Part shown: in pieces, positions 46,867-56,100 of the stretch
Layout: every line of letters starts with the position of its first letter
Numbering within the stretch: position 1 is the first letter of the stretch
Assembly (NCBI RefSeq): GCF_007858275.1
Contig: NZ_VFEV01000005.1
Coordinates: 62,001 to 126,000 of the forward strand
Reading direction: 5' to 3'
Length of the DNA stretch: 64,000 nucleotides
From: Pseudomonas proteolytica
GTDB lineage: Bacteria; Pseudomonadota; Gammaproteobacteria; Pseudomonadales; Pseudomonadaceae
Notes under the pieces: model-generated
Told to the model about the DNA's origin: nothing
The model's database searches: none
Seen by the model: the letters and a program-made list of their open reading frames with translations, nothing else
Made by a program: the position numbers and the translations under genes

Positions 46867-47233
46867 CGCCCCCTTGCAGGAGCGAGCTTGCTCGCGAAGA
46901 TCGCCAACGATGACGCCGGCATCCTGGAAAAACGCGGTGCATGGGCGTTTTTCGCGAGCAGCTCGCTCCTACAATAGTGAAACGGTTCAGCCCTTTGCCC
47001 GCCTACCATTCCTCGCCCAGTTGCGCTGCTTGCAGACGGCTGGCGCGCACCTAGGTATAGTGCCGCCCCTCTTCGCATGCACGGCCGCCAGCCGCATGCG
47101 AACGCCGAACTAATAACAACCCGCGACTTGGAACCGGGACGACCACTCGCCCCACCTATCGTGCTGTCTGCGAAATGGGTTGGAGTCGAGCCGTCCGGCT
47201 TTTGCTTTTACAAAAAACAGCGAGGAATACTCC
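46867..47233. other. Intergenic region with a REPIN and a possible promoter
   Basis: The first ~110 bases hold a REPIN (46875-46973). In the rest, TATAGT (47056-47061) could be a -10 for the symporter gene, but no clear -35 is seen. No other gene-like signal was found. Confidence 0.5.
46875..46973. repeat. REPIN (GCAGGAGCGAGC family)
   Basis: TGCAGGAGCGAGCTTGCTCG mirrors a right arm ending GCTCGCTCCTACA. The right arm has lost an A (GAGCAGCTCG instead of GAGCAAGCTCG), showing mild decay. Confidence 0.8.
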
Positions 47234-48685
47234 ATGCTAGAAGTCATTAACGACTTCCTCTCAGGAAAAGTACTGATCGTGCTCATTGTCGGGCTCGGTG
47301 GTTACTTCACGATCCGCTCGCGTTTCGTTCAGTTTCGTCACTTCTTTCACATGTTCGCGGTGTTTCGCGACAGCCTGAAAAGCAGTGCCGGCCAACTCAG
47401 TTCGTTCCAGGCGCTGATGCTCAGCCTGGCCGGGCGAGTGGGCGCCGGCAACATCGCCGGCGTCGGCATTGCCGTGACCCTGGGCGGGCCGGGTGCCGTG
47501 TTCTGGATGTGGGTCACCGCGCTGGTGGGCATGTCCTCGAGCTTTATCGAGTGCTCCCTCGGCCAGCTCTACAAACGCACCGACGCCGAAGGCACCTACC
47601 GTGGCGGCCCGGCCTATTACATCCAGCACGGCCTGCAGAAACGCTGGCTGGGCATGGTGATGGCGTTCCTGCTGCTGGTGACCTTCGGGTTCGCCTTCAA
47701 CGGCCTGCAAGCCCATGCCGTGACCCACTCGCTGAACAACGCGTTTGGCTTTGACACCACCTACACCGGCCTGGCCCTCGCGGTCTTGCTGGGCCTGGTG
47801 TTTATCGGCGGGATCAAGCGCATCGCCTCGATCGCCGACCTGCTGGTGCCGGTCAAGACCCTGGTGTACATCGCCGTGACGGTCTACGTGATCGTGCTGC
47901 AATTCGACCAGGTACCGGCCATGCTCGCGACTATCGTCAAGAGCGCCTTCGGTCTGGACCAGGCCTTCGGCGGCCTGGTGGGCAGTGCGATCATCATGGG
48001 CGTGAAGCGCGGCGTGTTCGCCAACGAAGCAGGCCTGGGCAGCGCGCCCAACGTGGCAGCCGTGGCCTCGGTGGAACACCCCGTTGCCCAGGGCGTGGTG
48101 CAGGCGTTCAGCGTGTTCCTCGACACCTTTATCATCTGCACCTGCACCGCACTGCTGATCCTGCTGTCGGGCTTCTACACCCCAGGTTTTGAAGGCGACG
48201 GCATTGCCCTGACCCAGAACTCCCTGGCGGCGGTGGTGGGTGACTGGGGGCGGATGTTTATCTCGGTAGCCCTGGCGTTGTTCGTGTTCACCTCGATCAT
48301 GTACAACTACTACCTGGGCGAGAGCAACCTGCGCTTTTTGGTGGGTAACAACCGCAAGGTGCTGATCGGTTATCGCGCGTTGGTGCTGGTCCTGATTTTC
48401 TGGGGCTCGATCGAGAACCTCAGCACGGTGTTCGCCTTCGCCGACATCACCATGACCATGCTGGCGTTCGTCAACCTGTTCGCCCTGGCGTTCCTGTTCA
48501 AGATCGCCATGCGCATCCTCAACGACTACGACAACCAGCGCGCGGCGGGCATCAAGACCCCGGTGTTCGACTCCAGCCAGTTCCCCGACCTGGACCTGGA
48601 CCGCAAGGCCTGGCCGGCCAACCCGGTGCAGCCTGAGCCAACCGCTCAAGCAACCGCGCCACTGAACGCCCAAGTGCAACGCTGA
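47234..48685 (+). CDS. Sodium:alanine/glycine symporter family transporter (AGCS)
   Basis: The protein has 483 residues from the ATG at 47234 (GAGGAA 8 bases upstream). The extension to 47180 is rejected. Multiple membrane helices with AGCS marks: GRVGAGNIAGVGIAVTLGGPGAVFWMW, ECSLGQLYK and GVFANEAGLGSAP. It imports small neutral amino acids with Na+. The asparaginase gene follows after a terminator. Confidence 0.94.
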   Translation: MLEVINDFLSGKVLIVLIVGLGGYFTIRSRFVQFRHFFHMFAVFRDSLKSSAGQLSSFQALMLSLAGRVGAGNIAGVGIAVTLGGPGAVFWMWVTALVGMSSSFIECSLGQLYKRTDAEGTYRGGPAYYIQHGLQKRWLGMVMAFLLLVTFGFAFNGLQAHAVTHSLNNAFGFDTTYTGLALAVLLGLVFIGGIKRIASIADLLVPVKTLVYIAVTVYVIVLQFDQVPAMLATIVKSAFGLDQAFGGLVGSAIIMGVKRGVFANEAGLGSAPNVAAVASVEHPVAQGVVQAFSVFLDTFIICTCTALLILLSGFYTPGFEGDGIALTQNSLAAVVGDWGRMFISVALALFVFTSIMYNYYLGESNLRFLVGNNRKVLIGYRALVLVLIFWGSIENLSTVFAFADITMTMLAFVNLFALAFLFKIAMRILNDYDNQRAAGIKTPVFDSSQFPDLDLDRKAWPANPVQPEPTAQATAPLNAQVQR

Positions 48686-48700
48686 GCGTAGACAGATGAC

Positions 48701-48744
48701 ACGCCGCCCGGCCTTGGGCATGCTCTGGGCCCGGCGGCGTTTTT
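48701..48744 (+). terminator. Intrinsic terminator after the symporter gene
   Basis: ACGCCGCCCGG pairs with CCGGCGGCGT (one bulge) around a ~20-base loop that contains GGGC/GCCC pairing, followed by TTTTT. Confidence 0.8.
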
Positions 48745-48762
48745 CGTTCAGGAGATTCTTCG

Positions 48763-49740
48763 ATGTCCAAAGCCAATCACATCATGGTGCTCTACACCGG
48801 CGGCACCATCGGCATGCAGGCCAGCGCCAACGGCCTGGCGCCCGCTTCGGGTTTTGAAGCGCGCATGCGCGAACAACTTGCCCACCTGCCAGCGCCCACT
48901 TGGCGTTTCAGGGAAATGGCGCCGCTGATCGACAGCGCCAATATGACGCCCGCCTACTGGCAGCGCCTGCACAGCGCCGTGGTCGAAGCCGTGGACGAAG
49001 GCTGCGACGCCGTACTGATCCTGCATGGCACTGACACCCTGGCCTACAGCGCGGCGGCCATGAGCTTCCAACTGCTGGGCCTGCCGGCGCCGGTGGTGTT
49101 CACCGGCTCGATGCTGCCAGCCGGCGTGCCCGACAGCGATGCCTGGGAAAACGTCAGCGGCGCCCTGGCGGCCTTGGGCGAAGGCCTGGCACCGGGTGTG
49201 CACCTGTACTTCCACGGCGCCCTGATGGCGCCGACCCGTTGCGCGAAGATCCGCAGTTTTGGCCGGCATCCGTTTGCCGCGTTGCAGCGCAACGGTGGCG
49301 TGGCCAAGGCCCAGGCGTTGCCCGCCGCCCTGGACTACCGCCAGCCCAAGGCCCTGGCCAATGTCGGCGTACTACCGCTGGTGCCGGGCATTGATGCCGG
49401 GCAACTGGATGCATTGGTGGACAGCGGCATCCAGGCGCTGGTGCTGGAATGCTTTGGCAGTGGCACCGGGCCGAGCGATAACCCGGCGTTCCTCGCCAGC
49501 CTGCAGCGTGCGCAGGATCGGCACGTCGTGGTCGTCGCAATCACCCAATGCCATGAAGGTGGCGTGGAACTGGACGTGTATGAAGCGGGCAGCCGCTTGC
49601 GTGGCGTCGGAGTGTTGTCCGGTGGCGGCATGACCCGCGAAGCCGCGTTCGGCAAGCTGCAAGCCCTGCTCGGCGCCGGGCTGCCCAACGACGAAGTGCG
49701 GCGCCTGGTCGAACTGGACCTGTGCGGCGAACTGCGCTGA
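48763..49740 (+). CDS. Asparaginase (cytoplasmic type)
   Basis: The protein is 325 residues with no signal peptide. Active-site loops are YTGGTIGMQASANG (nucleophile Thr) and LHGTDTLAYSA (Thr-Asp pair). It hydrolyses asparagine to aspartate and ammonia. It is encoded 18 bases after a terminator, so it has its own RBS (AGGAGA) and probably its own promoter or read-through from the symporter. Confidence 0.92.
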   Translation: MSKANHIMVLYTGGTIGMQASANGLAPASGFEARMREQLAHLPAPTWRFREMAPLIDSANMTPAYWQRLHSAVVEAVDEGCDAVLILHGTDTLAYSAAAMSFQLLGLPAPVVFTGSMLPAGVPDSDAWENVSGALAALGEGLAPGVHLYFHGALMAPTRCAKIRSFGRHPFAALQRNGGVAKAQALPAALDYRQPKALANVGVLPLVPGIDAGQLDALVDSGIQALVLECFGSGTGPSDNPAFLASLQRAQDRHVVVVAITQCHEGGVELDVYEAGSRLRGVGVLSGGGMTREAAFGKLQALLGAGLPNDEVRRLVELDLCGELR

Positions 49741-49790
49741 GCGGCATATAACTTGCTCCACTTCCAGCCATCCCCTGGCTGGAAGTTCCC

Positions 49791-50783
49791 ATGCTGCACT
49801 CCCACCTCACCACCCTCAATGCCGTTTCCCTGGTGCTCAGCACCTTCAAGGCCGAAGGCTTGCCCGCCGAAGCGCTGCTGGCCGGCAGCGGTATCTGTGC
49901 GGCGGACTTGAGCCGCGCCGACACACGCATCGCCACGCACCAGGAGATGCAGGTGTGCGCCAATGCGGTGGCCTTGCAGCGCGATATCGGGCTGATCGTG
50001 GGACGGCGCATGCACGTATCGGCCTACGGCATGCTCGGCTATGCCCTGCTCACCAGTGCCACTTTCGGTGACGCTTTGCGCCTGGCCCTGCGTTATCCGG
50101 CGCTGTTGGGAACACTGTTCGAACTGAGCCTTGTGGAAGACGGCGAGCGTATCTGGTTCACCGCCAGCGATTACCGAGAGAGCCCGGCGCTGACCGCGTT
50201 CAATGTGGAGCTGTGCCTGGGGTCGTTGAAGGTGATCTGCGACGACCTGCTCGGTCACCCGCTGCCCTTGTTGGGTGCACGCTTTGAGCATGCCGCGCCG
50301 GATTACCAGGCGCGCTACGCCGAGTGCTTCGACTGCCGTTTGCAGTTCCAGGCCACGACCAATGCGTTCGCTTTTGACCAGCGCTGGCTCGCCCAACCTT
50401 TGCCCCTGGCCGACACCGTGACCCACCGGGCCATGGCCGAGCGCTGCCGCAAACAGAACACCGAATTCACCGGGCGCGAGGCCTGGCTGGGGCGGGTCCG
50501 CCAATTGCTCACGGCACAACTGCACGCCGCACCGGGGCTCGATGGCCTGGCCCAGCAGATGAACTGTTCGCCGCGCACCCTGCGCCGGCGCCTGCACGAC
50601 CTGGGCTGCAGCTATCAGGAGCTGCTGGACGAACTGCGCTTTGAGCGCGCCAAGCAACTGTTGGCGCAAGACCAGTGGCCGATCTACCGAATCGCCGAGC
50701 AGTTGGGTTTCAGCGAGACCGCGAGCTTCCGGCATGCCTTTGTACGCTGGAGCGGCGTGGCGCCGAGCCAATTTCGAGCATGA
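49791..50783 (+). CDS. AraC family transcriptional regulator
   Basis: The protein is 330 residues. The N-terminal ligand domain is of the PF12625 type (GLIVGRRMHVSAYGMLGYALLTSATFGDALRLALRY). The C-terminal double HTH has LAQQMNCSPRTLRRRLHDLGCSY and YRIAEQLGFSETASFRHAFVRWSG. It precedes the polyamine gene pair by 136 bases and may regulate it or the asparaginase. Confidence 0.92.
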   Translation: MLHSHLTTLNAVSLVLSTFKAEGLPAEALLAGSGICAADLSRADTRIATHQEMQVCANAVALQRDIGLIVGRRMHVSAYGMLGYALLTSATFGDALRLALRYPALLGTLFELSLVEDGERIWFTASDYRESPALTAFNVELCLGSLKVICDDLLGHPLPLLGARFEHAAPDYQARYAECFDCRLQFQATTNAFAFDQRWLAQPLPLADTVTHRAMAERCRKQNTEFTGREAWLGRVRQLLTAQLHAAPGLDGLAQQMNCSPRTLRRRLHDLGCSYQELLDELRFERAKQLLAQDQWPIYRIAEQLGFSETASFRHAFVRWSGVAPSQFRA

Positions 50784-50919
50784 CGCTCCATGGAGGGGCG
50801 AATTACGGACAGATAATCTGGCCATATTTATCCCCTTTTGGCCGCTCCTGCCGTTCTCCAAACCGGTGTACCCCGCAACACTGCAAGGCATCCCAAGCAG
50901 CCTGCGGAGCACAACAAAA

Positions 50920-51954
50920 ATGCTGACGATCTACTCGGACGATCACCACCTGCACCACGGCCGTTGCGAATTGATGGACGGGCAATTGATGCCCTGCTTT
51001 GAAATGCCCTCGCGCGCCGATCACGTGCTGCAACGGGTCAAGGACCGTGAACTGGGCCCGGTGCAAGCGCCCCAGGACTTTGGCCTGGCGCCATTGCAAC
51101 GCATCCACAGCCGCGACTACCTCGACTTCTTCCAGGGCGCGTGGGCCCGCTGGGTAGAAATGCGCCAGGACGGCGACCTGCTGCCCTACACCTGGCCCGC
51201 CCGCACCTTGCGCCGCGTGCTGCCCACCAGCCTGCACGGCCAACTGGGCTATTACAGCTTCGACGGCGGCGCGCCGATTACCGCCGGTACCTGGCAAGCG
51301 GCCTACAGCGCGGCGCAGGTCGCACTGACGGCGCAACAGGCGATCCAACAGGGCGCCCACAGCGCCTTTGCTTTGTGCCGACCGCCAGGGCATCACGCCG
51401 CCGGCGACTTGATGGGCGGTTATTGCTACCTCAACAACGCCGCCATCGCCGCCCAGGCCTTTATCGACCAGGGCTGTAAAAAGGTCGCGATCCTCGATGT
51501 GGATTACCACCATGGCAACGGCACCCAGTCGATCTTCTACGCGCGCAGCGATGTGCTGTTCACTTCGATCCATGGAGATCCGCAGGCCGAGTTTCCGTTC
51601 TTCCTCGGGTATGCCGATGAGTTGGGCGAAGGTGCCGGCGAGGGTTTCAACTTCAATTACCCGCTGCCGGCCGGTTCCGCCTGGGACACCTGGAGCGCTG
51701 CGCTGGAACAGGCCTGCCGCAAGATCGAGAGCTATGGCGCCGAGATCATCGTGGTGTCCCTGGGCGTGGACACGTTCAAGGACGATCCCATCTCGCAATT
51801 TTTGCTCGACAGCCCGGACTACCTGGCCATGGGCGCGCGTATCGCGCGCCTGGGCAAGCCGACGCTGTTTGTGATGGAAGGCGGCTACGCAGTGGCAGAA
51901 ATCGGCATCAACGCCGTCAACGTGCTCGAAGGTTTTGAGGGGGCAGCCCAATGA
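50920..51954 (+). CDS. Acetylpolyamine amidohydrolase (histone deacetylase family)
   Basis: The protein has 344 residues from the ATG at 50920. Zinc-hydrolase marks are PPGHHA (catalytic His pair), the zinc ligands in DVDYHHGNGT and LGVDTFKDDP. The H-rich N-terminus and the family loop (HGRCELMDG) match acetylpolyamine amidohydrolases rather than true histone deacetylases. It removes acetyl groups from acetylputrescine or acetylcadaverine. Its stop overlaps the next gene's ATG. Confidence 0.9.
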   Translation: MLTIYSDDHHLHHGRCELMDGQLMPCFEMPSRADHVLQRVKDRELGPVQAPQDFGLAPLQRIHSRDYLDFFQGAWARWVEMRQDGDLLPYTWPARTLRRVLPTSLHGQLGYYSFDGGAPITAGTWQAAYSAAQVALTAQQAIQQGAHSAFALCRPPGHHAAGDLMGGYCYLNNAAIAAQAFIDQGCKKVAILDVDYHHGNGTQSIFYARSDVLFTSIHGDPQAEFPFFLGYADELGEGAGEGFNFNYPLPAGSAWDTWSAALEQACRKIESYGAEIIVVSLGVDTFKDDPISQFLLDSPDYLAMGARIARLGKPTLFVMEGGYAVAEIGINAVNVLEGFEGAAQ

Positions 51955-53042
51955 ACATGCTCAAGTCGCTTATGCTCTGCGCTGCCGTGTTCAGCACCGC
52001 CGCCCACGCCGACGAAAAAACCCTGCGGGTCTACAACTGGTTCGACTACATCACGCCCAAGGCCCTGGAAGAGTTCAAGGCGCAGAACCCGGCGATCAAA
52101 CTGGTGTACGACATCTTCGACACCAACGAAGCCCTGGAAGCCAAGCTGCTGACTGGCAACTCCGGGTATGACGTGGTGGTGCCGTCCAATGTGTTTCTGG
52201 CCAAGCAGATCGAGGCCGGGGTGTTCCAGCCCCTGGATCGCAGCCAGTTGCCCAACTGGAACCACCTCGATCCCAAGCTGATGAAGCTGATCGAGGCCAA
52301 CGATCCCGGCAACAAACACGCGGTGCCCTACATGTACGGCACCATCCTCATCGGCTTCAACCCGGACAAGGTCAAGGCCGCCCTGGGCGCCGATGCACCG
52401 GTGGACAGCTGGGACCTGATCTTCAAGCAAGAGAACATCAGCAAACTCAAGCAGTGCGGCGTCGCCCTGCTGGACTCGCCGTCCGAGATCCTGCCACTGG
52501 CCCTGCAGCACCTGGGCCTGGACCCCAACAGCAACAAGCCTGCGGACTATGAAAAAGCCCAGGCCCTGCTGCTCGAGATCCGCCCGTACATCACCTACTT
52601 TCATTCATCCAAGTACATGGCCGATATCGCCAACGGCGACATCTGCGTGGCGGTCGGTTATTCCGGCAGCTTTTCCCAGGCCGCCAACCGCGCCAAGGAA
52701 GCCAACAATGGCGTGACCGTCGACATGCGCCTGCCCAAGGAAGGCGCGCCGATCTGGTTCGACATGCTTGCCATTCCCAAGGGGGCGAAGAATCCGCAGG
52801 ACGCCTACACCTTTATCAACTACCTGCTACAGCCCCAGGTGATTGCGCCCATCAGTGACTTTGTCGGTTACCCCAACCCCAACAAGGACGCCACCGCGCA
52901 GGTTGCCCCGGCCATACGCAACAACCCCAACCTGTACCCCACCGAAGCCGCCATGGCGACGCTCTATACCCTCAAGCCCCTGGACAGCAAGGCAGAACGC
53001 GCCAGGACCCGCGCCTGGACGCGGATCAAGTCCGGCACCTGA
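51951..53042 (+). CDS. Polyamine-type ABC substrate-binding protein (PotF/SpuD like)
   Basis: The protein is 363 residues with a signal peptide (LKSLMLCAAVFSTAAHA). The mature start KTLRVYNWFDYITPKALEEF and NSGYDVVVPSNVFLAKQI are typical of the spermidine/putrescine-binding class. It overlaps the acetylpolyamine amidohydrolase gene by 4 bases, so the two likely take up and deacetylate polyamines together. No cognate permease or ATPase gene is adjacent. Confidence 0.92.
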   Translation: MNMLKSLMLCAAVFSTAAHADEKTLRVYNWFDYITPKALEEFKAQNPAIKLVYDIFDTNEALEAKLLTGNSGYDVVVPSNVFLAKQIEAGVFQPLDRSQLPNWNHLDPKLMKLIEANDPGNKHAVPYMYGTILIGFNPDKVKAALGADAPVDSWDLIFKQENISKLKQCGVALLDSPSEILPLALQHLGLDPNSNKPADYEKAQALLLEIRPYITYFHSSKYMADIANGDICVAVGYSGSFSQAANRAKEANNGVTVDMRLPKEGAPIWFDMLAIPKGAKNPQDAYTFINYLLQPQVIAPISDFVGYPNPNKDATAQVAPAIRNNPNLYPTEAAMATLYTLKPLDSKAERARTRAWTRIKSGT

Positions 53043-53162
53043 GGTTGCCCCCTTGCCGCCCACCGCCGAACCGGGGTGGGCCGCAACTATCTACCGTCAT
53101 CGCAGCGCCTGCGGTCAGTACCTTGCGTCTCTGAAGGTCTGTCCACCATCAAGGAGCTGAAG

Positions 53163-56100
53163 ATGCCCAATCAATCCCCTACCGCTAACCAGAGCAACGC
53201 GAACAATCGCCCCCCCAGTACCTACGACCTGCTCACTCAACTGACGACCGGCCCTTCGAGCCGGGACGTTGCCGCCGCCACCTTGCGCTCGGCGCTCAAG
53301 GAGCAATACCCGCTGCTGGATATCGACCCGGACCTGGCGGTGGTGGTCACCCCCCGCTGGCGTATTACCGTCAGCGACATGCAGCCGCTTGCGCCCCTTT
53401 GCGAGTCGTTGACCAGCATTCTGGCGCGCCAGGCGTTGTCGCCCGAACCGGTGGACTACATCGACGGCGAGCATTTCCTCACGCTGGACCCTTCGGCACA
53501 GCCACCCGTTCACCTGCCGGTGAAAATCGATGCCATCGCACGCCTGATAAACGAGCTGTCCAGCCTGTTGTTCAGTGCCTTTCAAGAGCAGCAACTGGAC
53601 TACTGGAATACCTCCAACACCGGTACAGGCCCACGCTGGAAAGCCTTCTCCAACATGTTGCGCAGAGTCTGGAGCGTCACCGAGCATGAAGGCTGGAGCG
53701 CGCAGGAATGCGCGATGGCCAGAATATTTTTCCAGTACCCCGAGCACGCCACACGCACCGCTCAAGATCCGTACAAATCCCGCGCCTACCTGATCGACAT
53801 CGATACCCTGAGTAACGGGCAGACATGCCACCTCGGCCTTTCGGGCACGGCGGTGCTGATCGGCGAGCATGAGCAACGCCCTCTGATTCTGATGCACTCG
53901 CTGGCGCAAGGTTATCAACGGTTCGACTCCCTCGAACAACTGGAGCAAGCCCTACCCGCCACACTGTCCCGCACCCACCCGGACCTGTCCTTGCACTGGC
54001 GGTTGTACGAACCCCCGGCAAACTATTTCGACAACCAGGCCTGTGCCTTGATCGCCATGCAGATCGGGGTGATTGGCGCTTTGGTCGACACCGATTCGCC
54101 GGGCAGCGCAGACGATGGTGAGCCAAGCCCGATCATCGCCCGCATCCTGCCGGGCATTGAAGAGTTGAGCGATCACGAACTGTCCAATATCCGCCACATC
54201 CATGAGCGTATTCCACCTTGGCTGGCTGATGCTTCTGACCTCGACGTATCCCTTTACAGCCGCCTGTTGGTGGACCTGGCCGAACTGCACAGCCATAACC
54301 ATGGCCGGTTGTTCAACGACGGCATTGCGCCAATCCGCACCTACGCCCGGCAACAGTTGCAGGACCGCATTCAGGCCCATCGAGAGGGTGCCCATCTTGA
54401 GGTGGACGACATCGAGATCATCATCGAAAGCCCGCAAGTGTGGGGCACCTTTGTCGTGCCAGGCCCCAACACCATTACCCGCCGCGGCCTGATAGACCTG
54501 GCGCTGGAAAACCTTGCCGGCCTTCCCACCGGCCAGGCCCGTGTGCTCTACAAAGGCAGCCAGGCACCCACGTGGCTGTCCTATAGCTACCTCAAGGGCG
54601 TGATCGAAGACCTCGACATCGGCAAGCACTACCCGGCATTGATCAAACAGAAGCTGCTGGATGACCCCCTGGAATCCAAGCGCCGACAGACCCTGTACGC
54701 CATGCACCTGCAGGTGCAATTACCCCTGCAGGCCCTGCAGTGGAAGGTTCAGCACAAGCACGGCATCGACGGCCAGGGCTTTCGCTACGTCGCCGCAGCC
54801 ATGCAGGTGGAGCCACATGAGCGCAAGGTCGAAGGGCAAGAGATCGTCATCCGGGCGCTGGGCTTTGTGCCGACACTGCGCCCCACACCCAAACAGGATG
54901 TCGTCGCCAACATGTTTGTGATCGGCCCCCGTGATCACACGCGTGGCCCCTGCCTGCTGTACCGGCCGTTGCTGAACCCGTCGCTGATTCAATTCCCGTC
55001 CCGGCAAAACCTGCTTTACGCCATCAAACATGACCACAACCTGCGCGAATCGGTACTGGCCTGGCTACCGGAGGGCGCACGCTTCAACTACGCCCAATAC
55101 GTGTTCCCCTATAAATTGCCCTCGCCCTGGACGGTGGTGAGGGGGCTGATCGAGTCGCAGACCCTGTTGTATATGAGTGGCCCCATCGCCTTGAGCGATG
55201 AGGTGCTGGGCAATGACACCCTGCACACGCTATTCACCGCCAATGCCAACGCGCTGGTCGAACTGGCGACCCGGCAATCGGTGTCCAATGTGCAGAAACG
55301 CTGGGCGTCCTACCGCCAGGCGGCCTGGCAGATTTTCAGCGCGGTGTTGCCTTTTTTCGGGCGCACGCTGGGAATCGCCGCGTGGATCTGGCAAATCATG
55401 GACGACTTGCAGACCATCGAGCAGGCCCAGGAGCTCGACGACCCGCAGGCCTCCTGGGCTGCCGAGGCCGATCTGTTGCTGAACCTGGGTATGGCGCTGA
55501 TCCTGCACGTCGCCCTGCGCCATCCGCCCAAGCAGGTCGAACCCCTCAAACGTCTACCGGCAACGCCACCGGTACCGGTCGAAGAACCCGCCACACCGGT
55601 TCGCAAGGTGGTAGTGGTGAAACAGCCCAACCTCAGCGAACCCGAGCGGCAGGCGCGGCATCAAGACACGCTGTACACCAGCGGTGCCCTGAACAGCCTT
55701 CCCACAAGGCTGGCCGCGACGCTCGACGGTTTCAAAGTCAGCAGGCCCACAGGGCTGGGCGCCCAGAACAAGACGCCGGGCCTGCACCTGCACCTCTATC
55801 CGCAGGGGGAAAAGTGGTATGCGCCGGTGGCAGAGCGCTGGTTCGAAGTCAACGTCGACAGCCATTCCAACGTGGTGATCATCGACCCCAACACGCCTTC
55901 GCGCACCGGCCCCTTGCTGCAGTCCAACCTGGCCGGCCAGTGGTTTATCGATACCCGCCTGCGCCTGCGCGGGGGTGGCTTCAGGAACCGCCGACGCGCC
56001 GCCCAGGCCGAAAAACCTTCGCGCATCAGCGACCTGAAGGACAAACTCAATCGCTTCGACGCCACTGAAAATCTCCGCCAATCGCAGATCTCTGCTGCCT

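Noticed and set aside
47261..48721. A 486-residue minus-strand open frame opposite the symporter gene
   Set aside because: Same mirror effect: the plus-strand frame carries AGCS motifs, the minus frame nothing recognisable.
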